This document shows, in pieces, positions 55,139 through 64,000 of a DNA stretch of 64,000 nt. The translations under genes and the position numbers were made by a program. The DNA is from Symbiotaphrina buchneri. Taxonomy: Eukaryota; Ascomycota; Symbiotaphrinales; Symbiotaphrinaceae. Each line of letters begins with the position of its first letter. Within the stretch, counting starts at the first letter, position 1. The notes under the pieces are model-generated. The model searched no databases. It saw only the letters and a list, made by a program, of their open reading frames with translations, and was not told the DNA's origin. The DNA is taken from positions 248,001 through 312,000 of the forward strand of contig BCIG01000014.1 of assembly GCA_001599915.1 (NCBI GenBank), given 5' to 3'.

Positions 55139-56656
55139 CGTGATGTCTGGTGAGCCAAAGTGATGTCAGCAAACTGCGCTATCAAGAGCAAAGGTTTCTG
55201 GTAAACATCGCATCCCATGAACATAGTCCTGCTCAGCAATTGATAAAAGCCCAAATGCTATCGTATACAGAACGCGTCATCGGCTGTGTCCATACAACCC
55301 TTCGCCCAAGGTAGAGGAACGTGGCCTCGACATGCCACAAGACAAAAGTGCCACGTATGCTGTGTCCGGATGTTGTCGCATTCGATGCATGAAGGGCCCC
55401 AAGACACCAGCTCCGACACGACGTAGTTTTGCGAAAGACCGCTTATCACCCCTCAGTCCAGCCAAAGCGGGCTAGAATGAGCTTCACCAGCAACATCACG
55501 CGTAGTATTTACGCAAGTGTGAAGTTGAGTCGCGATCGTCGCCATTGAGATACCCAGCATCGGGGGCGGATAAGAGGCTGAAGAGGAGCCCGGCGGTGTG
55601 CATATACAAATCAAGCAGATGACGAAACGTTAAAGGAACCTCACCTTTGACGATCTAATGCGGAAGGCGGATGGATTCGGAGGGTTGATAACGTGATCTG
55701 ATGCAGCAAACGCGTATGGACACGAGCCAGATGGCGGCGAGAACAAGATTGTTGTTGAAGATGCGACGGACAAGAGTCGTGTCGGGTGGGGTTTGGGATG
55801 GTGTAATGAGGGTTGAGGTAGTCGTTAGGGTAGGGGAAAGGGAAGGGAAGGCGGACTTTGGGTCGTGGATGGATGTGATGGGGGAAGGCAGTGGCCGCCA
55901 GGGCAAAGCTGCTGCTCCCTTTCTCGCTTAGCACCCCCCGTCTTTGTCCTGTTTGGGCAGAGATCACCTGCACGTTGCGTCTCGACTGCTACGCACCCAA
56001 GGTACCTGATGAGTACAGCCCTTCCACGGTGAAGAAAGAGAGAGACATAGGTATATATAGGGTGCAGGCTGTCCATCTATAATTTCATCCTGGAGATACT
56101 CTTGCCCGCGTTAAAGAGTCGATACCTAAGACTCGTTGATCTATCCTGCGATGGTTCTGGAAGCGGGCCAAGATACTTGACAAGATACAAAGTACCAGGT
56201 CGACGATGTCCTTGGCAGTGACAGCATAGAGAGCAATATGGTATTTAAGATAGGTAGATATCCACTTGGTCCTTTCTATACATCAAACAACTGCTGCTGC
56301 TGATTGTTGACTCAATTATTCATAAATAAGAAAATAAGGAGCTACAATGTCCCATCGACGTTTGTTGAGCGTATGTAGGTAGGTACCTATGATTGATTGC
56401 TTGCTTTGCTTGCCTGCTTTGCGTGCTGCTGTGCTCGAAGAAAGCACCTGATCGTGCGTGGTCACCTGACTCGGCCGGATGAGTGTCATGCTATGCCTCC
56501 ACCACACCCAAATCTTCCGGAGCTACTACTACAGAGTACTCCGCTACGAAGTGCACAGAAGAGCTACCTCTCCCAAGTACCTTGCCCTCTATAACTGCAT
56601 CAACCCCACGACACCCCTCTCCGTCTTTACTCCACATATCTTCATACTTTCGCAAC
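55139..56656. promoter_or_regulatory. 1.5-kb divergent region, 14-3-3 / INH1
   Basis: No supported gene. It contains a four-tract G-run motif on the plus strand (55828-55847) inside a longer purine-rich stretch, and two tandem GGTA units followed by CC (56378-56387). Because it is long and 14-3-3 transcripts are abundant, a non-coding first exon for 14-3-3 is plausible. Confidence 0.4.
55828..55847 (+). other. candidate G-quadruplex motif
   Basis: Four runs of three or four G (55828-55830, 55833-55836, 55840-55842, 55845-55847) are separated by loops of 2-3 nt, fitting the standard intramolecular G4 pattern. On the 14-3-3 transcript this would be C-rich. Confidence 0.45.
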
Positions 56657-57181
56657 ATGTTCCGCCAAAACCTTGCCAGGTCAATCCGTCCTGCTCTTCG
56701 CAGCCAGAGCCTCTCGCTGAAGCCCGTCACTGCTGTGCGATCCATGGCAGAAGGTGCCACTGGCTCTGGGACCGCCAGGCCCGGAGGTGAGGCCTCAGGG
56801 TGGGTTGCTCTGTCTGTTACTTGGCCAAAGCCACTGGGCCAGGCCAATTGATCATCTCATTAACTCGTTCTCTGTAGTGATGCCTTTACCAAGCGCGAGA
56901 AGGCCCAGGAGGACTTCTACATCAGGCAGGCCGAGAAGAAGAAGTCAGCACCCTCCCGTCCAAGTGTCTGTGCTGGTGGATTAGATCAGTGCTAACATCG
57001 TTCTTGAACAGGCTGCAAGAGCTTCGTGTCAAGCTACAGGAGCAACGCAAGCACCTGGATGAGCTTGATGATCACATGTACGTCCGCTCTCCATGAGTCA
57101 TGGATATCTTGCAAGTTACTTACTAGTTTGGCTTTGTCTAGTAAGAAGCTGAGCGAGGAGTCTGGCGGCGAGCATAACTAG
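56657..57181 (+). CDS. INH1: mitochondrial F1-ATPase inhibitor IF1
   Basis: Four exons (56657-56799, 56878-56943, 57012-57077, 57142-57181) encode 104 residues. A presequence (MFRQNLARSIRPALRSQSLS) precedes the inhibitory core: EGATGSGTARPGGEASGDAF, TKREKAQEDFYIRQAEKKKL, then the dimerising helix LQELRVKLQEQRKHLDELDD. The last exon is IKKLSEESGGEHN. IF1 blocks ATP hydrolysis by the F1 sector when the matrix is de-energised. Splitting such a small gene into four exons of 40-143 nt is notable but supported by frame at each junction. Confidence 0.95.
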
Positions 57182-57466
57182 GGCATTCTCCGTATATGTG
57201 GCAGGAAGCGGTAGATGTGGATCTGGGCGGAACAAGAATGATCATTCGACAGTCTCACAAAAACACCATCGAATAGTGTTTCGGGTCCAGCACTAAGAAC
57301 CGTGGCTGCTTACAATGTATTCGCATACTCTGGACATATTGTCATCAGTGTCTGATTCCCAACGCTCCGAGTCCCAATGCTACTAGTGGTGTTCAAGCTT
57401 CTTTACCCCCGGTAGCTTTTCCCTAACGCCATCGATGTACGGAACCCGCATGATCTTTGATATTGC

Positions 57467-59819
57467 TCATCTCCGACCTATGTACGAACGGTAGAAGTCG
57501 TCTACCGCATCACTACCATGTCCATTTTGTCCATCGAAACTAAGATTCTGCCCAGCCTTCTGAGCAGCTGCAACCTTTGCTTGCAAGGCAGCGGCACCCT
57601 GGTCAATGGATTGTAACTGTGAAAGGTGACTGTTGAGGATTGTTATGATTTGTGAAAGCTTTTGATAAAGTCAGCCTAAATGTTCTGTGAGTGCGAAGAA
57701 CGCATTGTACACTTACGGGGTCATCAGCTTTGCTGGTCTTGCTCAAGGTAGACGAGGCGTCGTTGATCTCCTCTATCATGCTCGTAAGATCTTGGCCCAT
57801 CTCATGCAGGCGTTCTGATAGTCTTTCGGCCGTTTTATAACTAGCCAGATGCAGTCAGTGAGATGTAAGAACAGCGAAAGGGCGGTCTACGTACGTTCGC
57901 TCTCGCTCCTGATCCGGCCCTTGTAGCTCTCCTTGCATCGCGTGTCTGGATATCATTTCATCCACTTCTCGCTCGTATTTTTCCAGCCACTGGCTCAGTT
58001 CTTCTTGATGGTCTTCCACGTTCGTTAGCTGTCTCTCTACCTCGACGCTCATACGCTCTGCCTCGATGGCTTCGTTCCAAAGATGGTTCAGCTTATCGGC
58101 GTTTTCGACAAGCATGCGGTCCCAGGAGGCAACCTTAGTCGCTTGGTCCTGAAATTCCTTTTGATACTTTGATAGGTCAGAAGCCCACCGGGTGATGATC
58201 TCGTCCATGGTTTTATTTTTCAGTCGAGACTGTGGTGCAGGCGCCGGGCCCGTTGTGGAAGCTCCCAGTTTGGTGCTCTGACCCAACGTAGAAGTAGGGG
58301 CAGCTGCGGAAGCTTTGGAAGCACTCGGCTGACCCATGGTAGTAGCAGCTCCTGGTTTATCAGATGCAGCTTGACTGGCATTGCCTGTTCCTGGCGCAGA
58401 TGTTGTAGCAGGGATAGATGTTGCCTGGCCTTGCGAGCTGGCCCCTGTGTTTGAAGTCTGGCCCACCTTAGCAAACAAGCTAGGTGCTGAAGTGGCAGGC
58501 GTAGAAGATGGTCCAGTAGTCTGTCTTGCTTGGGTGGAGAAATTGAAAAGACCTCCACCTGAGGGAGCGCTCGTTGATGACGGTGCAGAGTCTCCCGAAG
58601 ATTTCTTGCCAAGATTTGCAAACAGACTTGGGGTACTACCAGCCGTTGTACTCGCAGGCTGACTCTGCGCACTTGAGCTAGGCGCAGAAGGAGCCGTTGA
58701 CGAAAGGCCAAGAAGCGATTTCTGAGCTGGTGCAGGCTGGCTCGACGAAGGCTGACTGCTGGTGGATGTAGAGGGGGGGAATCCAAAGGTTGGACCGGTA
58801 TTTGAGGGAGCAGAAGAAGCTCCTGCGGGTGCGCCAAACACAGAACTCCCAGAGGGTTGCGTGGTACCCCCAGTCTTTGCCCCGGAGAAAGCTGAGAAAG
58901 CATTAGATGCACCTTTCGCTCCATCAGATTGGGACTGCTGTGCAGGCTGGTTATTTCCAGCTGCACCGGTGGCGGTACCAAACAATGAGCCAGAAGTCGC
59001 TTGAGGCGCAGAAGACTGGTTTGTTTCACTTTCTTTAGTTTTGTTGATATTACTAAAGAGTCCACCGGACGGCTGACCGCTTGAGCCAGTGAGCCCGGAG
59101 CTCCCTTGAGACGTAGGTTTCGATCCGAACAAACCACCTGAGGATGAGCTCCCAAATACCGATCCCTGCGCCGACGGTGCGGACGGCTGTGTCCCAGATG
59201 CTTGCTGCTGTGGTTTCTCCTCTTTCCCCGGTCCTGCTCCGGCACCTGCTCCAAAGCTACCGGATGGTGGGGGGCCTGCAGGAGTGGTTGAAGGATTTCC
59301 GAAGCTGAACGCACTTGGCTTACTTGCTGCTGGGGTAGTGGAACCTAATCCTGCCGTAGAAGATTGTGGCGCGGACCCAAAGCTGAACGCGCCAGTACTG
59401 GCTGGCTTCGCACCACCGCCGAATAAGTTGCTAGTCTGACTGGGAGCAGGTGTGGACGTGGAGTCTTTGTTAGGAGTTTGGAAAAGGCCAGAGGTAGTTC
59501 CACTGGAGGTGGTTCCGGATGCACCAGAGGCAGGAAGACCGAAATTGAAACCGGTCGAGCCACCACCTCCCCCGAAAGGATTAGAACTCCCTGTTCCAGT
59601 AGCGCCTGATCCGAATAGAGAGCTGGTCTGGCCAGAGGCGGCTGGCTTGGTGGTGGCACCGAAGAGTGAAGAACCTCCTTGCCCACTTGAGCCTGTACCA
59701 AAGAGACTGTTTGTACCACTGCTTCCAGCTGTGGAAGTCTGCCCGAACATGCCTCCACCGCTGGTGGCCGGGGCATTGAACGAAAAGGTCGGCGGCTTTG
59801 TGTTCGGAGGGTCCGACAT
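57467..59819 (-). CDS. NSP1: FG nucleoporin Nsp1 (Nup62 family)
   Basis: Three exons (59819-57895, 57840-57717, 57658-57467) encode 746 residues. About 480 N-terminal residues are FG repeat sequence rich in Gly, Ser, Ala and Gln (SLFGTGSSGQGGSSLFGATT, NPFGGGGGSTGFNFGLP and many more). A Pro/Ala/Ser linker follows. The C-terminal coiled-coil region starts near residue 538: TMDEIITRWASDLSKYQKEF, ATKVASWDRMLVENADKLNH, YKTAERLSERLHEMGQDLTS. It ends DAVDDFYRSYIGRR. The coiled coil anchors Nsp1 in the Nup57/Nup49 channel complex and the Nup82 complex; the FG part forms the permeability barrier. The antisense strand of the FG region also stays open for 364 codons, which is a composition effect. Confidence 0.96.
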
Positions 59820-60372
59820 TGTGAGAGAGACCTTGGATTCTTATCTTCCAGCCTCAGACGTGACCCCTACGTCCAAGAAGACCTAGCAAAGCCGATCAGG
59901 TCAACCGTGCTGAGCACTCGTGCGTGTTCTGCAAATCGTGGGAGACGAGCAGACCAAACCCTACGACGTGGGGAAAGCGAACAGGAGCTGGCGACACAAT
60001 TGCAGGAGACGGGACAGCCAATAACTCCCAGGGTTGAGCAGGTTGGGTGAGCCGTGCAACCGCGCCACAGGAGACGGGTCGACGATGGGATGGGACGACG
60101 AGGGCTTTGTTTGTTGAACTGGCGGGCTGGAAAGGTTTCTTGGACGTGTCTAACAAAGCACGCACACACACGAGCTTTCCTCGCCAGTAAAGGCAGGTTT
60201 AAGCGAGGGAGCTCCTATCCTCACGAGCAACTATCAAAAAGCTCATAACCTCCCTTCGCAGATGGACATTTGGGGCTGTGCCTGGCGAATGGGATCGATC
60301 CAACAAACGTTCATTTGGTCAAGCGTATATGCACTCATAACGTGAATCAACGCTGGCCGTATATCGTTGGCA
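59820..60372. promoter_or_regulatory. divergent promoter, NSP1 / aftiphilin-like
   Basis: A 553-nt divergent region. Short minus frames cross it without coding character. No clear element. Confidence 0.4.
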
Positions 60373-62018
60373 ATGGAAGAGCGCCGGGATCGGTCAGCGT
60401 CCCAAAGCTCCCTTGAACCCTCTCGAAGAAGTGTCGAGCTTCAGGGCCCAGGTGCCCATGAGCTGAGTACGTACAGTTATATCTGGCCCGCGAATTTACA
60501 TCCGTATGTAAACCCACATGCTTACCCTTGCAAAGGCCAATCAGAGAATGAAGACGAGCATTTTTCAGACGCCTCGGAAGGCCGTGCTCCCTCCGCTGAA
60601 CCATCGATTCCCGCTTCTCCTGTGACTACCTCCGAAGCGGACAAAGTTGATGACTTGAATGGCCATGTGGAAAGACAGGGCACAGCAGCAGGTCAAGGAG
60701 GGGGGTTTCCTGGAAAGTCCTCGGACAGCAGTAGCTCGCCATTGTCCTCAACACCTGGCGGGAAGCCTATACCGGTTATGGAACTCTCGAAGGTGGACCC
60801 CAATCAGGCGCATGGAGACGTCCCAGGAATAAATACATACCACGTTGGCATTCAGGATGCCCCCCCTGATGAAGTAGAAGGTTCTGTTGACTCTGATGGT
60901 ACGTTGTCTATAGACAGGCACCTTCATGGTTACCGGAGATTGACTGAGCTAGGGATGTCAAACACCACTCCCAATGCTTCCATTGCGGTACAAAATGAGG
61001 ATTTGGCTCCAACGAGTACTGACGAGTTGCAAAACTTCGAACCTACTGACTCGAAGAACAATCCTGCTCAGTCCGAGAACACTTCCTTGGGCGATGATTT
61101 TGATGAATTCGAAGAGGGTGACGCTGAGGATGATTTTGGTGACTTTGATGACGGATTCCAGCAGGCCAGCGACGAGGTCAATCCCGCTTCGGAACAGCAG
61201 AACCAGACACCGCAGCCCATGAAATTCACAGGCCTCTCTCTGGTGAGTGACAAACAGAATATGCCCCATTCAGCGGCCATGTTCGGTACATTTGCTGACC
61301 TGCGGTCCAGCCGCCAATGGACTTTGACAAATGCAATAACGTGGAAGACGTCGTTAAGGCTGCGGACCTGTATCTTAAACTTGTCTTCCCGGAAGGTTTC
61401 ACCCATGGCACCCCTGTCCTGGAGCCTCTGCCCAGCGACAATTCCGTCTTCCTTACCGAACGGAGCCTGTCATTGTGGTCTCAGCTCATAGCTCCACCAC
61501 CTCTACAGCCCCCGAACTGGGTGCGGTCACGTGTACGACGTCTATTCTTGGTTTCGCTAGGTGTACCAGTTGATCTGGACGAGTCACTGCCTGCTTCTAA
61601 ACAAAAGAAGCTTGTTCTACCTTCTATTAACTTGTCCGACTCGCGCTCGCCCAGGCCGTCGACCGAGGATCGTCTCAACGGGTCAGTGACGAGGCTAAGG
61701 CAAGAGAACGGCTCGTCTGGTTCCGTCAATTCGTCTGCCTCCGGGTCAGCGAGTCGCAGGAGGCGAGGTCCGCCGCCTCCGCCAGATTTCGATCTCAGTA
61801 TGGCTAAGATGATGGGTGAGACCACGGACATTGCCCTAACGAATCTCACCGACGAAGAGTTACAGATGCACCTGGATCGTCTCAAAGAGGCCCAACAGCG
61901 TGCCAGTGAAGTTCTTGAGTATTGGCTGAAGCGAAAAGACGGCGCAATGGGAGACAAAGAGGCATTTGAAGGTGTGATAGAAAACCTCGTGAAGCATGCA
62001 AGAAGGGTTAGGAAATGA
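60373..62018 (+). CDS. aftiphilin-like clathrin accessory protein
   Basis: Two exons (60373-61242, 61311-62018) encode 525 residues. The N-terminal half is disordered and contains acidic aromatic motifs of the adaptor-ear type: DDFDEFEEGDAEDDFGDFDD. The second exon holds a conserved-looking block, SLSLWSQLIAPPPLQPPNWV then RRLFLVSLGVPVDLDESLP, which I match from memory to the clathrin-binding box of aftiphilin-type proteins. A predicted helix near the end (EELQMHLDRLKEAQQRASEV) is followed by a basic tail. In animals and yeast (Laa2), such proteins bind AP-1 through DFGxF-like motifs and act in TGN/endosome traffic. That role here is inference from motifs. Confidence 0.75.
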
Positions 62019-62711
62019 TGAACAAAATGCACGTTTTAACGTACTGCATTTCTGGCGAATTGGGGAAATGAATATATCTGCATAACCAGCATTTAGCGGA
62101 GTTACAACATTGCGATTGATAGCATTGTGTGATACGTCCATCACAGAGTGCTGCACATTACATACCTGTCCTGAGAAGTCGTCGTGGTCACAGACACTAC
62201 TTCCTCAGCTGATAGGGCAAGGGAAATCGAATCTATGGTTCACCAGGCAGATCGGTGACTCCAGACTACACCAGCTTCTCACCACAGGTGTGCTACTGGG
62301 ATTGCCCCTGAAAGAGGACGGCGTGGACCGCCACGCGTAGCCGAAGTCGTCACAGACTAGCGTTGGACTGAGGGTATTTGCAACAGGTGGCCCTAATGCG
62401 CAATTTCATCTACTCCCGATATAACTCTGGGGTCGCGGCAGTACCGCTTTCATATGAATACAGGTTGGTTGTCACCAATGTGTACTATGCCAACAGCATT
62501 GGTCCGTACAGAACCTCTTGGACGATCTGCTTATGTCTTTTTTCACTTATAAAGACCGTTATCATCCGCAATCAATATAACCGCCAAAAACCCCTTGCGG
62601 CATTGCCAGAGAGAGACACTATAACGTCCTCAAAAAATATTCCTTCTCGGGTGCTTAAGTGCTGAACAGTATGGCGCGGATTATGAGTTACGGCCATTCG
62701 AGGCCTTAATC
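62019..62711. other. convergent intergenic region at the right
   Basis: The 693 nt between two gene ends hold no supported coding frame or repeat. Confidence 0.4.
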
Positions 62712-63437
62712 TCAGACAAACCCTCGGCGTCGTCTTGGAGAGTAATTCGATTCATTCGAGTATGCGCTTCCTGGGCGACTGACATAGACATGTCTTACTC
62801 CATGGGAGTCGTCACTGTCAGTATCATCCGTGGAGAAGTCTGAGCTAGCCCCATGGTACGCTCTCCGGCGATTGCTTCGCAGATGTGGCGGCAGATGGGC
62901 GCTGCGGCCGCCGGCCCTATGAGGAGGCCCTGCGCCGAACCCATTCTGCGGTCCTCGGCCCAGATGCGGTGGGAATTGCGGCCCGCCTACTTGAATGAAG
63001 TCTTCGTCATGCCCCATATTTGCTTGTCCGGTCCTTGGCGGCTGGAAGGGGCGGAAGGGTTGGGGCGGCGCCCCCATAGCAGGTCCTCTAAATATTGGCT
63101 CAGCGTTCATTCCGGGGCCCTGCATATTGTGGCCTTGCATATTGTTGGCCTGCATATTGTTGAATCCCATTTGGGGTGGGGGAGGAGGAGGAGGCGGCGG
63201 CGGTTGAGACGGCGGAGGTGGTCGATATCCATGATGCTGTGTAGACATATATGGACTTCCTCCCATCCGCGCGCGAGGCATCACACGTGGTGGAGGGCTG
63301 AAATCGCGGACGGAGCTGCCACGAGAGGATCGCCTCGAATCGCCCCCTTTAATGAAACTGAACTTCTTCGTTCGTGGCCCTCCAGGATACGCTTCCGGCC
63401 CCTCTCGAATCTCGACGTCTGGCGTTGGCCAGCACAT
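62712..63437 (-). CDS. proline-rich uncharacterised protein, 5' structure unresolved
   Basis: A 241-codon frame runs from ATG 63437 to 62712. I do not recognise the product. It opens MCWPTPDVEIREGPEAYPGG then PRTKKFSFIKGG, followed by Arg/Ser-rich text, and has a poly-Pro run (PPPPSQPPPPPPPPPPQ). Three NMQ-type repeats (NNMQANNMQGHNMQG), a Gly/Pro region and an acidic Ser/Asp segment (STDDTDSDDSHGV) come next. It ends YSPRRRRGFV. The frame remains open upstream to 63471 past a possible CAG acceptor (RLLRPRILPPLM), so the ATG at 63437 may be internal to an exon of a larger gene extending to the window edge. A disordered, possibly RNA- or membrane-associated protein is all that composition suggests. 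Confidence 0.55.
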   Translation of the reverse strand: MCWPTPDVEIREGPEAYPGGPRTKKFSFIKGGDSRRSSRGSSVRDFSPPPRVMPRARMGGSPYMSTQHHGYRPPPPSQPPPPPPPPPPQMGFNNMQANNMQGHNMQGPGMNAEPIFRGPAMGAPPQPFRPFQPPRTGQANMGHDEDFIQVGGPQFPPHLGRGPQNGFGAGPPHRAGGRSAHLPPHLRSNRRRAYHGASSDFSTDDTDSDDSHGVRHVYVSRPGSAYSNESNYSPRRRRGFV

Positions 63438-63909
63438 TAGTGGCGGTAGTATACGTGGCCGCAGAAGACGACTGGGGTATGTTCTGTAGAGAGAAGACTA
63501 GGACGAAACAAAGGAAGCCTCTGGTTGCAGGACACGCATGCAGTTTACGAGTTGCAGAGGATAGGGCGAATGTTTGGTTGGGAATGGAGTGACCTGGGCA
63601 ATACTCAAGGAGACGTGAACAGCATTTATTGGAGAATCGCCCCACTCGTAGGCCACCTGTAGGGAGCCTCTAAAAGACACGACACCGATAGATTAGCGCC
63701 TGGAAAATGAGCAGAAAATCAAGGAACTTCAATAGACCCTCCGCAAAAAGGCGGGAAGCTTGAGGCTCCTGATTGTGTTGCCTGCTGCTGGTGAGTTTGC
63801 CTTGTAGGCAACCGTGGGTAGGATGTCTGCACGACCGACGAACATGCGGGAAGGCAGTCCGGAAGGACTCAGCCTTGTCGGTTCAGGGTAAGCTGAATGT
63901 TGGATCATC

Positions 63910-63999
63910 CTAGTAGCTCCATTGCCTCGCCAACAAGGCAGACAGCGCTTCCCTGCATCTCCTCAAGGCATAACCACCGTCGTCGATGTAACAATGTAG
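63910..63999 (-). CDS. possible 3' end of a gene entering from the right edge
   Basis: A minus-strand frame is open from the window edge to a TAG at 63910-63912 and reads YIDDGGYALRRCREALSALL then ARQWSY. The composition looks coding, but 29 codons are too few to identify. Neighbouring stretches in other minus frames between 63500 and 63900 also look coding-like, so this could instead be a 5' exon of the proline-rich gene. Confidence 0.25.
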   Translation of the reverse strand, partial: LHCYIDDGGYALRRCREALSALLARQWSY

Positions 64000-64000
64000 G

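Noticed and set aside
58220-59314. 364-codon minus frame inside the NSP1 FG region, and long plus frames in the same place.
   Set aside because: Low-complexity Gly/Ser/Ala repeats keep other frames open; the NSP1 frame has the FG repeats and the conserved coiled coil.

Overview
The window looks like nuclear DNA of a filamentous ascomycete (Pezizomycotina, perhaps Eurotiomycetes, by inference). It is gene-dense on both strands. Most genes carry short introns (about 50-110 nt, GT-AG, with CTRAY-like branch sites). The encoded proteins (Hrd3, Thg1, Tma23, Swr1, Nsp1, a single Lys1, GT15 mannosyltransferase, UNC13-like C2/MUN protein) are typical of fungi. I see no transposon, LTR element, rRNA, CRISPR array or convincing tRNA.

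Layout. 1-680: 3' end of the GID-complex RING subunit Rmd5. 1005-2365: a WD40 protein. 2748-5406: Hrd3/SEL1L of ER-associated degradation. 5452-7032 (minus): mitochondrial threonyl-tRNA synthetase, divergent from 7430-9009, a membrane-plus-coiled-coil protein with an apparent frameshift near its start. 9297-10151: an unrecognised protein. 10611-12859 (minus): PAF-acetylhydrolase-like lipase with an altered nucleophile elbow. A gap of about 2 kb follows. 14819-16325: KRE2/MNT1-type mannosyltransferase. 16668-17897 (minus): saccharopine dehydrogenase Lys1. 18385-20029 (minus): mitochondrial processing peptidase beta, divergent from succinate dehydrogenase anchor subunit Sdh4 (20369-21175). 21319-22274 (minus): short-chain dehydrogenase. 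22779-23662 (minus): Utp11, divergent from a Cmc1-type twin CX9C protein (24032-24523). 24886-25590 (minus): Taf9. 26127-28672 (minus): lipin/Pah1. 29995-33496: FN3/coiled-coil protein. 33921-34805: Tma23. 34932-36220 (minus): Thg1. 36705-41801 (minus): Swr1, divergent from complex I subunit NDUFB8 (42219-42787). 43080-47386 (minus): UNC13/MUN protein, divergent from dihydroorotase (48041-49572). A gap of about 2.6 kb. 52152-52789: SCOC-like coiled-coil protein. 54136-55138 (minus): 14-3-3, divergent from the F1-ATPase inhibitor (56657-57181). 57467-59819 (minus): nucleoporin Nsp1, divergent from an aftiphilin-like clathrin-accessory protein (60373-62018). 62712-63437+ (minus): a proline-rich protein whose 5' structure is unresolved near the window edge.

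Most of this is housekeeping: protein turnover (Rmd5, Hrd3), mitochondrial function (ThrRS, MPP-beta, Sdh4, Cmc1, NDUFB8, IF1), nuclear and RNA functions (Utp11, Tma23, Thg1, Taf9, Swr1, Nsp1), membrane traffic and lipids (lipin, UNC13-like, SCOC, aftiphilin-like, PAF-AH) and biosynthesis (Lys1, dihydroorotase). I see no secondary-metabolite, defence or mobile cluster and no clearly new system. The items most worth a second look are the Gly-to-Arg change in the PAF-AH active-site elbow, two GC-AG introns in one dihydroorotase gene, a stop-free intron inside a CX9C motif, an apparent frameshift near 7.5 kb, and perfect 14-bp palindromes in two intergenic regions. Splice sites were chosen by eye from frame, consensus and remembered family sequences; no search was run.
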